64,000 nt of DNA from NCBI GenBank assembly GCA_005406025.1, contig BGZK01000539.1:62001-126000 (forward strand), written 5' to 3'. A model generated the notes under the pieces. The model was given only the letters and a program-made list of their open reading frames with translations, had not been told where the DNA came from and searched no databases. Shown in pieces: positions 48,001-59,239 of the stretch. The position numbers and the translations under genes are program-made. Source of the DNA: Eumeta japonica. Taxonomy: Eukaryota; Arthropoda; Insecta; Lepidoptera; Psychidae. Position 1 is the stretch's first letter. Every line of letters begins with the position of its first letter.

Positions 48001-50689
48001 TTCAGTCAACAAATAGTACTTTACATTAGGTAAAGTATTTTTTGTTGATCTGGTATTAGCAAATTCAATAAGAGTGAATTTTAATGTATGCTTAGAATAT
48101 ATTTATCTTAAAATAAAACCAAATATATGGATCATTCTCTTTCCAGGACTACCAAAGGGAAACATACCTACAGAATACTTCCTGTTTTTCACAAAAATAA
48201 GGCGTAAAGAAGTGGCTAAAGGGCAGCTTGGGATTATTTTTAGGTAATCCAATAATTATTCTCAAGTATGATAAAAAAATACAAATAAGTCTCATGAAAG
48301 CGAGGTTAAACCAACATAATTAGAAATAATTCTGGATGCTGATAGAACGAAGAAACGTTATTGAGTATGTTTTAGTCATTTGAAACAATGTTTTATAAGT
48401 GAGTTCGTTTGTAACGCAACAGTGGCAGGCAACAATGGTAATGCAGTTGTATATTTTAAAGATCATGAAAATGAAATGAGTATGGAAGAGTTGAGAAAGC
48501 AGTGATGAATATTAAAAAAAAAGAAAGATGCCGGATATCATGGATTTATTCGAAATCCTGAAAGTATAGTCAGGTACAGGAAAAGTAACAAAACAGGAAG
48601 AAGATAAAAGTACGGTAACAAGTCTTCTTTAGCAATGTTTTTATAAATGCTAGAAAAGCGGCTGAGTATGTAATGACTATTACAAGAACATCAACACAGT
48701 TCTTTTCAAAGAGCTACGATGACGTCTCAAAGATCAGGTTAGGAGTGCAAAAATTACTATCCATGTGTCCTCGACACGAAAAATGTAATTAAAAAATTAT
48801 GAATGTCTTGGAAAATAAGGTTTCAGATTTAGAAATCAAAGTCCTAGAGTGATGAGGTTTATGGGGAAAATTAAGTGCATGGGCGAAAAATTAGAAGGCT
48901 TTACGGAACCTCGTAGAATTATAATAGTTTATATCAGAAAGAAATGATAAAATTTATCTGTAAGCCTGTCCGCACTTGGCGTGAATAGTCGCTGCTAAGG
49001 GTGTTGTATACTCTATATCGAAACTATGTTAGATGAATGGACCGAATGGAATCATTTCTTTGACTGGAATTTGCTGAGTTATCTAGCGGGTTAATATAGG
49101 TGTCTAATTTACTCAACATAACGTTGCTATAGGTGTTTAACCTATACAGGATTACTTAAATGATTTAGAGAATAAAATTGCGGTCTGAAAGTAGGTCTTT
49201 AACGTACTCAGGATAGTCGTCTAAACGATACATGAATAAAATTTAAGACAGAAAATGGTTGAGATATCTCTAAAACGCATCCTGCATGCCCACAACTAAG
49301 TAAGTCTTCTACCATCGCGACTCTGTAGAACTTTCACTTATCATACTAAATTCATTGTGTTTAATGGAAACAAAACTATTACTAAAAGCAAAAACTCGAA
49401 GAGCAGAACGAATGAAAGTATGTGTATTAGATTGTTTATTTACGATCTATTATATGTCTGACAGACATTGAAAGGAGAGTAGATACAAAAAACAAAGTTA
49501 ATCGGGCCTTACATACAGTTATAAATAACAAAAACATCTTATGACAGGGGCGTTATTTGGTAATAAGAAAACTCTCTATCAGAACTACTGTACATAAGCT
49601 TAGAAATTTCTGCACTTATGTGTGAAAGAACAACTTGCTTGAACGTTGATAGCGTATGCCATTTTTTTAATAAAGAAAATATTAGGAAAAGGTAAATTGC
49701 TTTTGACATGCACTTTTCACTGACTTGGAATTTTAAAGTTCTTTAAAATACATGTGTTTAACAGAATAAGTGAGGATTAAAGTCAGAATGGGTGGATCTG
49801 GATTATCTTCTAAGTATTGAGTTAGTCAGTAATCATAGTACATTATTAAAAATAGTGATTAAGGAATTTGATTTAATCCCAATACAAACGCCAGACGTTA
49901 AAATTTGTCTTTTGCTTGGTGCATCACTCTATTTTAGAAAATTTTCCTGGATACCAAAGCATACTGGCTTCATGTGCCAAACAGGTGGCGACTTTTTAAG
50001 TTTATTCACTACGAATGGATCTTACTGAACATGCTTGTTTCGCGTGCATTTAAACCTTTACTTGAAGAAGTAACGTAGAACTGTTGAAATTATGTTACGG
50101 GGTCTATCTCTATACACGAAATTATATTCTAAAATGGAAAAGTAATCTATAATGATTGATATAACTTCCACCATTGACGAAATTTTCAATTTTGAAATCG
50201 ATAAAAAAATCCCAATTTTATAACTAGCAATATTTTAATGAAAAATTACAAGAAAACCTATAAACCATAAATGAATGCGCACTCAAATATTTTGATATAC
50301 ATTCAACTCAAAATTGTGCTTAAAAATTTTTCGCAAAAAAAAAATTATTTATTTTAAATTTATAATACAACAATAAAGTTATTTTTTGCTTCACAATGTT
50401 CGTATATACATGTTAAAACAAAAAGCTGTGCCAACTTTCAATAGAATAAAGGACGTCAAAAGTTATTCAACTTGTTTCAGACATTATTTAGAAAACAAGT
50501 AAATTTATTTTTAAAAAGTATCAAATTTTTTTAATACCATTATATTTGTTGCGTAATCCACTATTATTTAAAAAAGTAAATCCCTACCATGATTGTAGTT
50601 ATTAAAATATCCTTCAACAAGTAATCCCTAACGAGGTTGACGGAAGAATTGTCGTAGCGATAGATAAATAATAGTCAACTATTGAAAAT
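48001..50689. other. AT-rich noncoding region, purine-rich on the plus strand
   Basis: From about 48.27 to 49.0 kb the plus strand is noticeably A- and G-rich (GAAAATGAAATGAGTATGGA, AAAACAGGAAGAAGATAAAA) without a long open frame. This could be a very old coding remnant, but no protein motif survives. The 78-codon frame at 49792-50028 has no signature. Confidence 0.35.
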
Positions 50690-50970
50690 GCGGCCCACAC
50701 TTGTCGCCCGGTGCCGTCTGCCAAGCCCTCTGATTTGAATACAATACGTCTACGCCGCCGGCTGCGGCGCCGTTACATTGGCGCACGGGCCGTCCATTAG
50801 TCGAGATCTTTGTTGCGTAATGCATCGATGGTTATACATTTTATGTCACATTTTGTGGATCGCATAAACGGGTCGCCACGGTTTTTGCAGAACTAATAGC
50901 TGTTTGCAGTTTGAAAACGTTTTGCTGGGGGTTAGTCGGTGTCACGAATACGTTGATAGTTACGTCGGCG
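50690..50970. promoter_or_regulatory. GC-rich island, candidate conserved regulatory element
   Basis: CGGCCCACACTTGTCGCCCG, CGCCGCCGGCTGCGGCGCCG and GCGCACGGGCCGTCC form a sharp GC-rich peak, followed by TTGCGTAATGCATCGATGG, TTTTATGTCACATTTTGTGG and ATCGCATAAACGGG, words that resemble clustered transcription-factor sites. There is no ORF and no transposon end. It looks like an enhancer or promoter island in an intron or intergenic region. This is inferred from composition only. Confidence 0.3.
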
Positions 50971-52289
50971 GAATCCAAAGCTAATTATAGATGCATTTCT
51001 ATTAACAAATTTTCATTGTCTCTTTACGCTGTTCAAAACACAGAGCAATCTTTTTGTGTATGCCTTCTGTAGGCGTGAATTCGCGTCATAGACGAGCAAA
51101 GACAGCATTGTTATGGGACCATGAAAAGAAACATATTTTTTTTTACTTTTAACATCTACTATAAAATTCTGTTAGTTCGATTTTGTAGCCATTAAAGTGA
51201 TAGTTAGATTTCTATTATGGTGTAATGAATGTAATATACGGCACCAGCACGTTACACACATCGTGATGATAATTTATTTACCACTATATACATTTTACAT
51301 TTAAATACAAAATATTAAATTAATCTAAATATTAAATCAAATATGTACTTATCAATATGCACGTAATGTACATTCAATATATATAGAGTATTAACGAAAT
51401 ATGTTTATGTTATATTTATAATGACCCATTTATTATAAAACTAACTTTAAGTCACTACTTCGTCCACGTGGACCTCGGAATTAGATAAAATGTGACTTAA
51501 ATTTTAAGTTGGACTCTAAGCTACCCAAAATCCGTTCAATTATTACGGCGTGATGATATAATAAACAAACAGACAAACAGGCAGCAATTATAAAAACTAC
51601 TGTTTCAAATTCCCACTTCTCTTAATAGTCGATCCCAATTAGTTTTTTTTTTTTCCAAAATATCTCATGTACATGTAATTCATCATGCACATTAGTAAAA
51701 TGTCATGTACATTTCAAAATATCTCTGACACAACCTCGTTAAGAATTTTTAAGAGTGTAAGTTGTTGTTAGTGAGTTCGTTGTTAGGTAAGTTGTACATT
51801 TAATAATTTAAAATATTAATATATGACTTACGTTATTGTAGTCTATTGATTTTATTCACAAACTAATAACTATACCTTCCTACATTCACAGCATATTGTG
51901 TTTGATAATGATAATACTTAAAAAAATATAATTAATTCATATGTGTCATGTTAGTTCCTTCATTTCAAAAAGTAGTTACGTTCAAATTATAATAACAATA
52001 CGCATGAATGACATTCTAATATTTAGTAGCAGTAATCACGTTTAGATTTAAAATTATAATCTATGATAATGTATAATTAAAATATAGATTTGAAAATATA
52101 TTAGTAATTTATTAGTTCTAACTATAAATGAGTATTACAATTTACTTGCTCATGTGATAAGAAAAATTCAAAAATTTGTTGCCTGTAAAGTCGGTATAAG
52201 GAAAGTTTTACGTGACAACGACTTTGAATGGTAAAATCATTTTAATGTGAATATTCATTCGTATAGAAGAAGGATGAAATAATAGTAAT

Positions 52290-52348
52290 AATTTAAACAT
52301 TTATTTATACAAAGAATTATATTAAAACATTAATTTATACAAAGAATC
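52290..52348. repeat. Tandem pair, 30 bp unit
   Basis: AACATTTATTTATACAAAGAAT is followed 30 bp later by AACATTAATTTATACAAAGAAT (quoted in part: TTTATACAAAGAAT is identical in both). Confidence 0.75.
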
Positions 52349-52627
52349 TCGCACTGAATTTCATATTAACAAAATTTTATTTACCTTTACAAATACATAC
52401 GTATTATATACAATAATACAATAAGCAATACTTGCTATGCTGCGCGGCAGACCGATCATAGTTGAGTGGGATCGCAGTATTCTCTGTCGGTGATCATCGT
52501 TACGTTACCGAGAGTTACACTTTTCATAAGTGACTAAGCCGCACCTAATTTAAGACGTTGTCACGTCAATATCAGTAAACTATGTCAAATTGTGTACATA
52601 GAGAACGTGTTATGGATTAAAAATAAA

Positions 52628-52671
52628 AGTTGTGCACACATTTTCATGTGTGTGAAAATATGTGCACAACT
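52628..52671. repeat. 44 bp near-perfect palindromic hairpin
   Basis: The arms AGTTGTGCACACATTTTCA and TGAAAATATGTGCACAACT pair over 19 bases with one mismatch around a six-base TGTGTG loop. The stem is mixed in composition (not a simple AT palindrome), so it is unlikely by chance. It may be a terminal remnant of a palindromic MITE or a hairpin RNA. Confidence 0.85.
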
Positions 52672-53930
52672 ATAATTATACCTACTCTATGGCGGTGCGC
52701 AAGCTTGTTTGACCCTCGAATATGCTATGAAAAAAATTACAGAACTCGTATTCTATTCAACCTTCCCATACATTGATAATGAACTTAATAATAAAGTAAA
52801 ACAAACAAAAACAAAAATCAGAGCAAAACCACATTTATTAACTAGGTATATAAAGGTTTTTTAAAATTGTGCCTAGTTTTAAAAATAATCATAAATTATC
52901 GTTTTATACATTATAAAGCAGTACAATATCACTATATATCAAATCACTATATATCAATGATATCATTACTCCCGTAGTCATGAAACGACTGATTAAAAAA
53001 AAAATCACAATTTTAAAAATTTTTGTTTTTCCAAAAAAATGAAAAATGCACTCCAGATATTGAGTTAATCTTTAATGTAATACGTAGGACCTTAAAAAAT
53101 ATTAAATAGGTTTAAAAGTGCCCTTTAGAACCCCCCTAAGAACATTCATTTTTAGGGGCCTTTTTGCGATGTTCTATAAAATAATTGTTTTTTTTTTCAA
53201 TTATTTTTTTTCCTCGTATAGTTCCTGTCCATGTACATCTTTTAACAATTCTATGATTTACCTAGACTTAGAGCTCAGGACACCGGAACGTTTTTGTGAA
53301 CGAATTCGTATCTCCTTCAGCAGGGGGTCACCGAAAATGGGGCACCTGATGAAGCGATAGAAAAAACATTTTGCTTTTTAAGGTTGGTTTTGGAGGATAA
53401 ATTAAAAATTAAAAAATACCAGTCCATAATATGACAGATGAAGTGTACGGGTTTACTATAAAAATATATATACATCATAGACAATCAATTATTCAATCAT
53501 AGATACTTAGTTTGTAAAAAATAATTCCAGCATTACTCTAGATTCGTCATAAATAATTCTAAATACGCGATCACTGCTAAGAGTCGTTTAATACTTTACA
53601 TTTGGGCATATCTTGATGATACACGTTAAAATATTTTAAATATTCCCATCCTAGATGCTCAGAAATATACATTTTAATATATCTTCATACATGTGGGCGG
53701 TCGTTTTAAAACAACGAAAAGAATTTCAAGGCGATTGTGTCAGTGCAGGAATATTAAAAACTTCAATTATCCTCAAGTACCTAGAACGTAGAAGTTCGAA
53801 GGGGTGATAAACATCAAATCTTAGATAGCCACAAGACATTAGTTAACCTAATCTAGGCCAAGGCTACGGCGGGCCAAGCGAAGATATTAAATTATGCTGT
53901 ACCGTGAGCTTGACCCTTGATAGGGGCGAG

Positions 53931-53959
53931 TAACACACAGGCAGCATTTGTGTGTTACA
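53931..53959. repeat. Perfect 10 bp inverted repeat
   Basis: GTAACACACA, nine bases, TGTGTGTTAC. It sits at the edge of a GC-richer stretch (GGCTACGGCGGGCCAAGCG near 53864). Confidence 0.8.
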
Positions 53960-55687
53960 AGTGAAAATGGTTTGTGCTTTTACCTGTTATCCGAACTAAT
54001 GAACATTTTGACGTCTATACAGCACAATGATATTGTGTAAACATTAATGAGTACATGCATAATGATCTTCATAACCTGAAAAATTTAATCCTTACACGTT
54101 TTTCGACAAATGTCAACTGGATGTGAAATATATTCAATGAAGCACAGTAGGTACAATAAAAAAAAACATGATAGAGAATACAAAAATAGTCAATGATTAA
54201 CAGCAATGTTTTTGAGGAACTTCTATAGTTCATGTCTCAAACAGTATAATACTTTATCGACATAGTACGTCTGGGATAATTTTACTTATGTGTAATTTGT
54301 TACACTTTATAAGCGTTTATGTATTTTCCTATTTTTTTTTTTCATGAAATTCTAAAAATAGTTCAATTTCTCTTCTGATTCTATTCAATTTCTCTTTGTC
54401 TGACTTTAAGCGGCACGATTCAGAAATTGAATAGGATCATTTTCAAGCAATTCTGACAAACACAGTTTAAAAAAAGAATTAAATGAACATTGATCAGAAA
54501 TGTTCAAATATGTATGTATTCATAAAAAGTCATATGTTTGTTAAACAATCAGTACTTAAGCACGAACTTTATTCTGTTTATCTATATTTTTCTTCCGAGT
54601 GCAAATCCATTTTACAAGTGCAAATGATTCTAAAAATAGAAGTGAATTATAGAACTTAATCTTCTTGAAATTGTACAATTCGAACGAAGTCCGTTGTCTC
54701 CTTATACATGCGCATAAGTTGTTGATAAAATTGCCGAATTATACTGCTTATAAAAATTTTGTAACACTCTCCAGACCTTCCGGACCTTAGTCAAATTACA
54801 ATTAAGTGAATTCAAAAACTGTCATCGAGTACAAATAGCGAAAGTACAAATTGACATATTCCCAACATAGACTGTAGTATAAACCCGAGGATGGACACAG
54901 GCATCGAACTACACGACCGTATCTTTGTATCGAAATCGCCAATAAGAAAACGGTAATGACGAAAGCAAGATATTAAAGTAAACGAAACGCCTACTGTTTG
55001 CCGAAAAGCGTATTATTACATTCGTAACGGAAAACGCCAAAAGTGCGGTCACGTCGTTAACTGCCCATCAGTCGATCGCTTAATGTAGAAATTCAAAGTG
55101 AAATTGCAATGACGACTGTATTTGTATTTTTAATTCCATATCGTCTTTAAATCATGACATAATTTTAGATTTGATTTAACTCGATGTTTTTCTCTTTCCA
55201 TGCGCAGATGCATTGGTTATAAATTTCATAAGGTGGAGAACTTTAACAATTGATTATATTTAGCTTTATCTAGTTAAGACATTCTGTTGTAATTAAGTAG
55301 CAATTACCGAAAAATTTAAACGAATAAGCTTTAAAACTAACCCAGTAGCAATTCAGAATGCAATAGCCTAGAGCCAAGCTCTACTAAGTAGGCATTTGCA
55401 ACCCCTATTTGCTTGAAATGGACGCAATTTAAATAGCGTTCAAGTTCAAATACGTCCGTTCAACGAAGGTAAAATTGCATTTTATTAGACTAAGAAAGAT
55501 AAGGCGCCACTCTTCAACAATGAATATGTGAATTATGGAATGAAAATTGTCTGCAGTTGGAAAAATATTTTATATGCAAATTAGGCCTTAGCATGTAACG
55601 AAAATGAAATAAAATACAATGTAGGGCGTTTAAGACCGTCTTTTAATGAAAATCCAAATTTTATCCGTCATTTCATATTTTATTCAA

Positions 55688-55738
55688 GTTTAGGAGAATT
55701 ATATATAATTATATATATTATATATAATTCTCCTAAAC
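55688..55738. repeat. 51 bp foldback at a Helitron 5' end
   Basis: Perfect inverted repeat with 22 bp arms. The left arm starts GTTTAGGAGAATTATATATA and the right arm ends TATATAATTCTCCTAAAC. The right arm is the start of the Helitron-like element that follows, so its first bases exist twice, head to head. Confidence 0.85.
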
Positions 55739-56383
55739 GACTGTTTGGCACTGAACTCTATAACGGCTGGACTGATTACAATCAATTTTTTTATATGTAT
55801 TTGGGTAGGTCCCTGGATGGTTCAGATTTACAATCAGATCCGGTAAGTAGCGCTACGATCGGGTTTAAGTTTTCTTTTATTTTTTGAGTAATTTTTTTCG
55901 CATATCAGAAAATATAACCCTTAACTGTCACCCCTCACTATCTCCTAATATTTTTAAAATTAATAACTAACCGTTAAAAGCTTCTGAGAAGTTCATGAAT
56001 AATTGATCTCAGCAAAATTCATAGTTATGTTTCCATACCATAGATGGCGCTGATTCCGAATTCTGTGGTATTTGACGTACGCATCAATAGACGCGCAAAT
56101 CACTTGCGTCGTAGCTTAGCGTTGTCTTGACATTTCAATTTTTGTTTGCTCTGTTTCGATAAATATGATATAAAATATTTAACAACGAACGTCGGACAAT
56201 TGCAATCATTTTTTAATTTTGCTTCAAGAAACAACAAATCGCAGCAATGAGGAAATGAAAAGACTGAAATATCAAATTCATTATCAAATATCTCTTATAA
56301 TCAATCGAATAAACGTTTCCTAGATCCCCTAACAGCAGGCAAACCGACGTCGGGGTTAGGACAACGTCTGTCGGGTCCGCTAG
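55729..56383 (+). mobile_element. Helitron-like non-autonomous element (about 650 bp)
   Basis: The start region is TCTCCTAAACGACTGTTTGG, then ATAACGGCTGGACTGATTAC and TATGTATTTGGGTAGGTCC. The end is ACAACGTCTGTCGGGTCCGC followed by TAGT. These are the typical 5' body and the GTCTGTCGGGTCCGCTAGT 3' end of abundant lepidopteran Helitrons. The 3' CTAG is followed by T, as expected. The true 5' end may lie a little upstream in the AT-rich foldback. No RepHel coding sequence is present. Confidence 0.7.
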
Positions 56384-57601
56384 TATATTACATATAAAAC
56401 ACAATGTTGTAATAATAGAATTAGAGTTTACATAATGGGGAGATATGTTATCAAAAGTCCCCTTTTTTACAATCCCTTAATTAAATTCGATATAAGAATC
56501 TATATAAAATTCTATAGATATAAGAATTCGTCGACGGATTACGCTTCGAAGAGCAATAAATGTATCATAAAAATAAGATGTCGTCTCATTAATAAGAATC
56601 CAGAAATTTTCAGTATTGCCCACGTTTATGTAGGTTCGCTATGAAATATCTGCATTATTTTTGGATTAATGTCCCTTCCCTTCTGATTTTATGACTTAAG
56701 AAAAATTAATTTGAGAATATAATATTACTAATTTACTGTCGTAAAATATTAAACTATTCGTATAGATTTCTTTGATTATTATGGAATGAAATAAAACAAT
56801 CACATTACTCTTATATAATTTTAAAAAATGTTTATACCAATAGAAATGTGAAGTAAAATATCAGATCTGTTTAAACACCATTTCTAAATTTCCTATCAAT
56901 GCTTTCTCGTCACAGACTATTATTGTTGTAATAAACCCTATAGTCTGAATTTTAAACTCTAGTAAGCCTAAAATGGTGAATGCGAGCAAAAAAACGGTTC
57001 ACAATCTTGTGAGCGTATTTACAAATGTGTGATAGATACATTTAGAGTTGCACGCACGGACTTTGTGGTAACCTCGATAGCCCTTATCGATTATATTCAT
57101 TGGTATATTTTTAATAGTTTGTTAATGTATTTCTCTTGTATTTAATATAATTGATCGCATTTAACTTATGAACGACCGTCAAAAGAAAATTAATTCATCA
57201 CCGCCCGAATAAATACCAGTGTAAATACCATTCGGGGAACGGTCTAGAACATTCTCTGAACATAAAGAATATTATAAATCATTTACGAAAACAAGGCTGT
57301 AAACATATTACATACAATGTAAAGGAACAACAATTACCATAATCTGGAACATTCTAACCAATTAAAATGCACAAATAATGTAAACAACCATCGACGAACT
57401 TTGAGATAAACAAAGAAATCTGAAAAGTTTTTGTTATTTAAACGTGAGAATTATTACTGTCATACAGCAACCGGTCCATATCTCTACAAACAGCTACAGG
57501 CACAGTCCGTGTCGGACACCACGAAGACGGTGTATTCTCGGTGCGAATGCTAGTGCTACATCGCAAGAGTCCAATAGCTATGATGATTAAAACTCAGATA
57601 C
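56384..57601. other. AT-rich noncoding stretch
   Basis: Nothing recognised. The 69-codon frame at 56435-56644 is I- and K-rich and compositional. Confidence 0.45.
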
Positions 57602-58330
57602 TTTTTTTTAGGGTTCCGTGCCAAAATAGCAAAAACGGAACCTTTATAGTTTCGTCATGTCCGCCCGTCCGTCAATCCGTCCGTATGTCACAGGTACTGT
57701 ATTCAAAAATGACAAGACGTATATTGTTGAAATTTATAGTGTAGGTGTCTTGTATAAGCCGCTGCTTAGTTTGGTGGTTAAATAACAATAATAAATATTT
57801 TTGGGGGCGGACGCCACACATGTAACAGAAACTGAAAAAAAAATTTCCAGCAAACATCAACGCTTGGCACACATTTGTACGGTTGTAAAAATAAATTTAG
57901 AGTTTCTAACCAATTTTATTGATTACGTGAATAAGTCCGGAAATAATCGCTTCGAAAGTAGTAGAAATTGTGTCCATCCCCTTTATTTCCTAAATAGCGA
58001 AGATAACGTTTAAAAAATATTTTCAACGAAAATTATTTTGAATATGATCGCATATACTTTTTTGGAGTTATTGCCGAAAAACTGTACTTCTCACCAAATG
58101 GGATAAAGTGTCATTAAGATACACTTTTTTGCTGATACATTTTAATTTACATTAGCTTAACAGTAACTACTTGTTTTCCTAATTATGGGCTACTAAAGTG
58201 CTTACAACTATTCTGTGCGGGAAACATGGAAAAAGTGTAACAACGTACTATTTTCATCTGCAGTGCAATTCTTTGTAATAATTGTTTCTAAACCCTATAA
58301 CGAGCATGATCCGACATGTTTTTGGCCAGT
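57602..58330 (+). mobile_element. TAGGGTTCCG...GGCCAGT element, second copy
   Basis: Starts TTTTTAGGGTTCCGTGCC, followed by AAACGGAACC and a run of CCGTCCGT words, then TTGTATAAGCCGC, CATGTAACAGAAACTGAAAA, CAAACATCAACG, TCCGGAAATAATCGCTTCG, TATTGCCGAAAAACTG, GTGCGGGAAAC, TGCAATTCTTTGTAATAATT and AGCATGATCCGACATGTTTT, ending at about GGCCAGT. Every one of these has its counterpart in the minus-strand copy at 29.92-30.67 kb. Apart from scattered indels, the two copies have the same length. The short open frames within are incidental. Confidence 0.75.
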
Positions 58331-58678
58331 TTCAATTATTTTCAGAATTAATTAAGGTTAATCTCACTCGTTTTACTATCTTGATAAAACTTAATAGCGT
58401 TAATAAACTTTATTGTCTCGTCAAAAGAATATTAAGGTATTTGAATTTATTTGACTTTTGTATTAAATACAATTACCCATAGTTAACATGTACAAGAATA
58501 AAAACGCAAATGTCTTCAGGGGAAAATACACCATTGAATTGACTCTCGACCTTTTTCAACTTTTCCAATTTGTCTAAACAGACCTTTTTTGTTTCCTATA
58601 CTTAGAACAAGTCATTGATTTTGGATTGTTATGTAACTAATACTAATAACGATAATATGCATTACAATCATATATCTA
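58331..58678. other. AT-rich noncoding stretch
   Basis: Nothing recognised between the two transposons. Confidence 0.45.
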
Positions 58679-59143
58679 TCTATATATATAAAAAAAGAAA
58701 GTGTGTCTGTATGTTCCGGGTAGGCTCCGAAACGGCTGGACCGATTTCAATGAAACTTTCAGGAAATCTTTAGGTTGACCTGACGAGTAATCCTGTAAAG
58801 TTTGGTGACCATCGGAGCAGTTTTTTTTTTGAACTGTCAAATACAGTTTTAATTTACTATGATGATATTGTTGTTTTGTAACCCAAATTTATGTTGGTAT
58901 ATGTATGAAGTATAATAAAGAAGTATAATAAAGTATACTGAAGTATATTAAAGTAAATAATTAAGGATTTTTAAGAATTCAAGGTAAGTTGTACGAGTAA
59001 TCCTGTAAAGTTTGCTGACGATCGGAGCACTTTTCTTTTTGAACTGTCAAATATAGTTATGAGAAAGGTTTAGGTGTATAATTTGTCAAGGTTTGTATGA
59101 AAAATAAAAAACACCGGGGGCGAAGCCGCAGTCGGGCCGCTAG
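58679..59143 (+). mobile_element. Helitron-like non-autonomous element (465 bp) with internal duplication
   Basis: Starts TCTATATATATAAAAAAAGA with GTGTGTCTGTATGTTCCGGG and AACGGCTGGACCGATTTCAA, and ends CGGGGGCGAAGCCGCAGTCG, GGCCGCTAG, T. This is the best-preserved Helitron-like copy in the window, with a clear TC start, a GC-rich 3' end and CTAG-T. A segment from CGAGTAATCCTGTAAAGTTT to TTTTTGAACTGTCAAATA occurs twice (about 58784-58846 and 58993-59055), about 210 bp apart, with GAAGTATAATAAA repeats between. There is no ORF. Confidence 0.8.
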
Positions 59144-59197
59144 TTGATCTATAAAAAAAGAAGATGCACAGTCCCGTAATAAAAAACGGTCGCAGTA

Positions 59198-59231
59198 AAT
59201 GAGTGCTAAAACAGACAGTTTAGCACTCATT
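59198..59231. repeat. Perfect 13 bp inverted repeat
   Basis: AATGAGTGCTAAA, eight bases, TTTAGCACTCATT. It lies 54 bp after the Helitron end, just behind a second TCTATAAAAAAAGAAGATGC word that imitates a Helitron start. Confidence 0.8.
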
Positions 59232-59239
59232 GCATTTAG

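Larger units (their letters stand above)
50971..55687. other. AT-rich noncoding region with hairpins
   Basis: Contains the two notable hairpins at 52628 and 53931 and the tandem pairs listed separately, a 7 bp CCCCTAA/TTAGGGG pair near 53130-53157, and no credible gene. The 80-codon frame at 53118-53360 is phenylalanine-rich from T runs. Confidence 0.45.

Noticed and set aside
48270..49000. Purine-rich stretch as a possible ancient gene
   Set aside because: No frame stays open and no motif survives in any frame.
57541..58013. Three short frames on both strands
   Set aside because: All lie within the second TAGGGTTCCG element and have stops in the matching copy.
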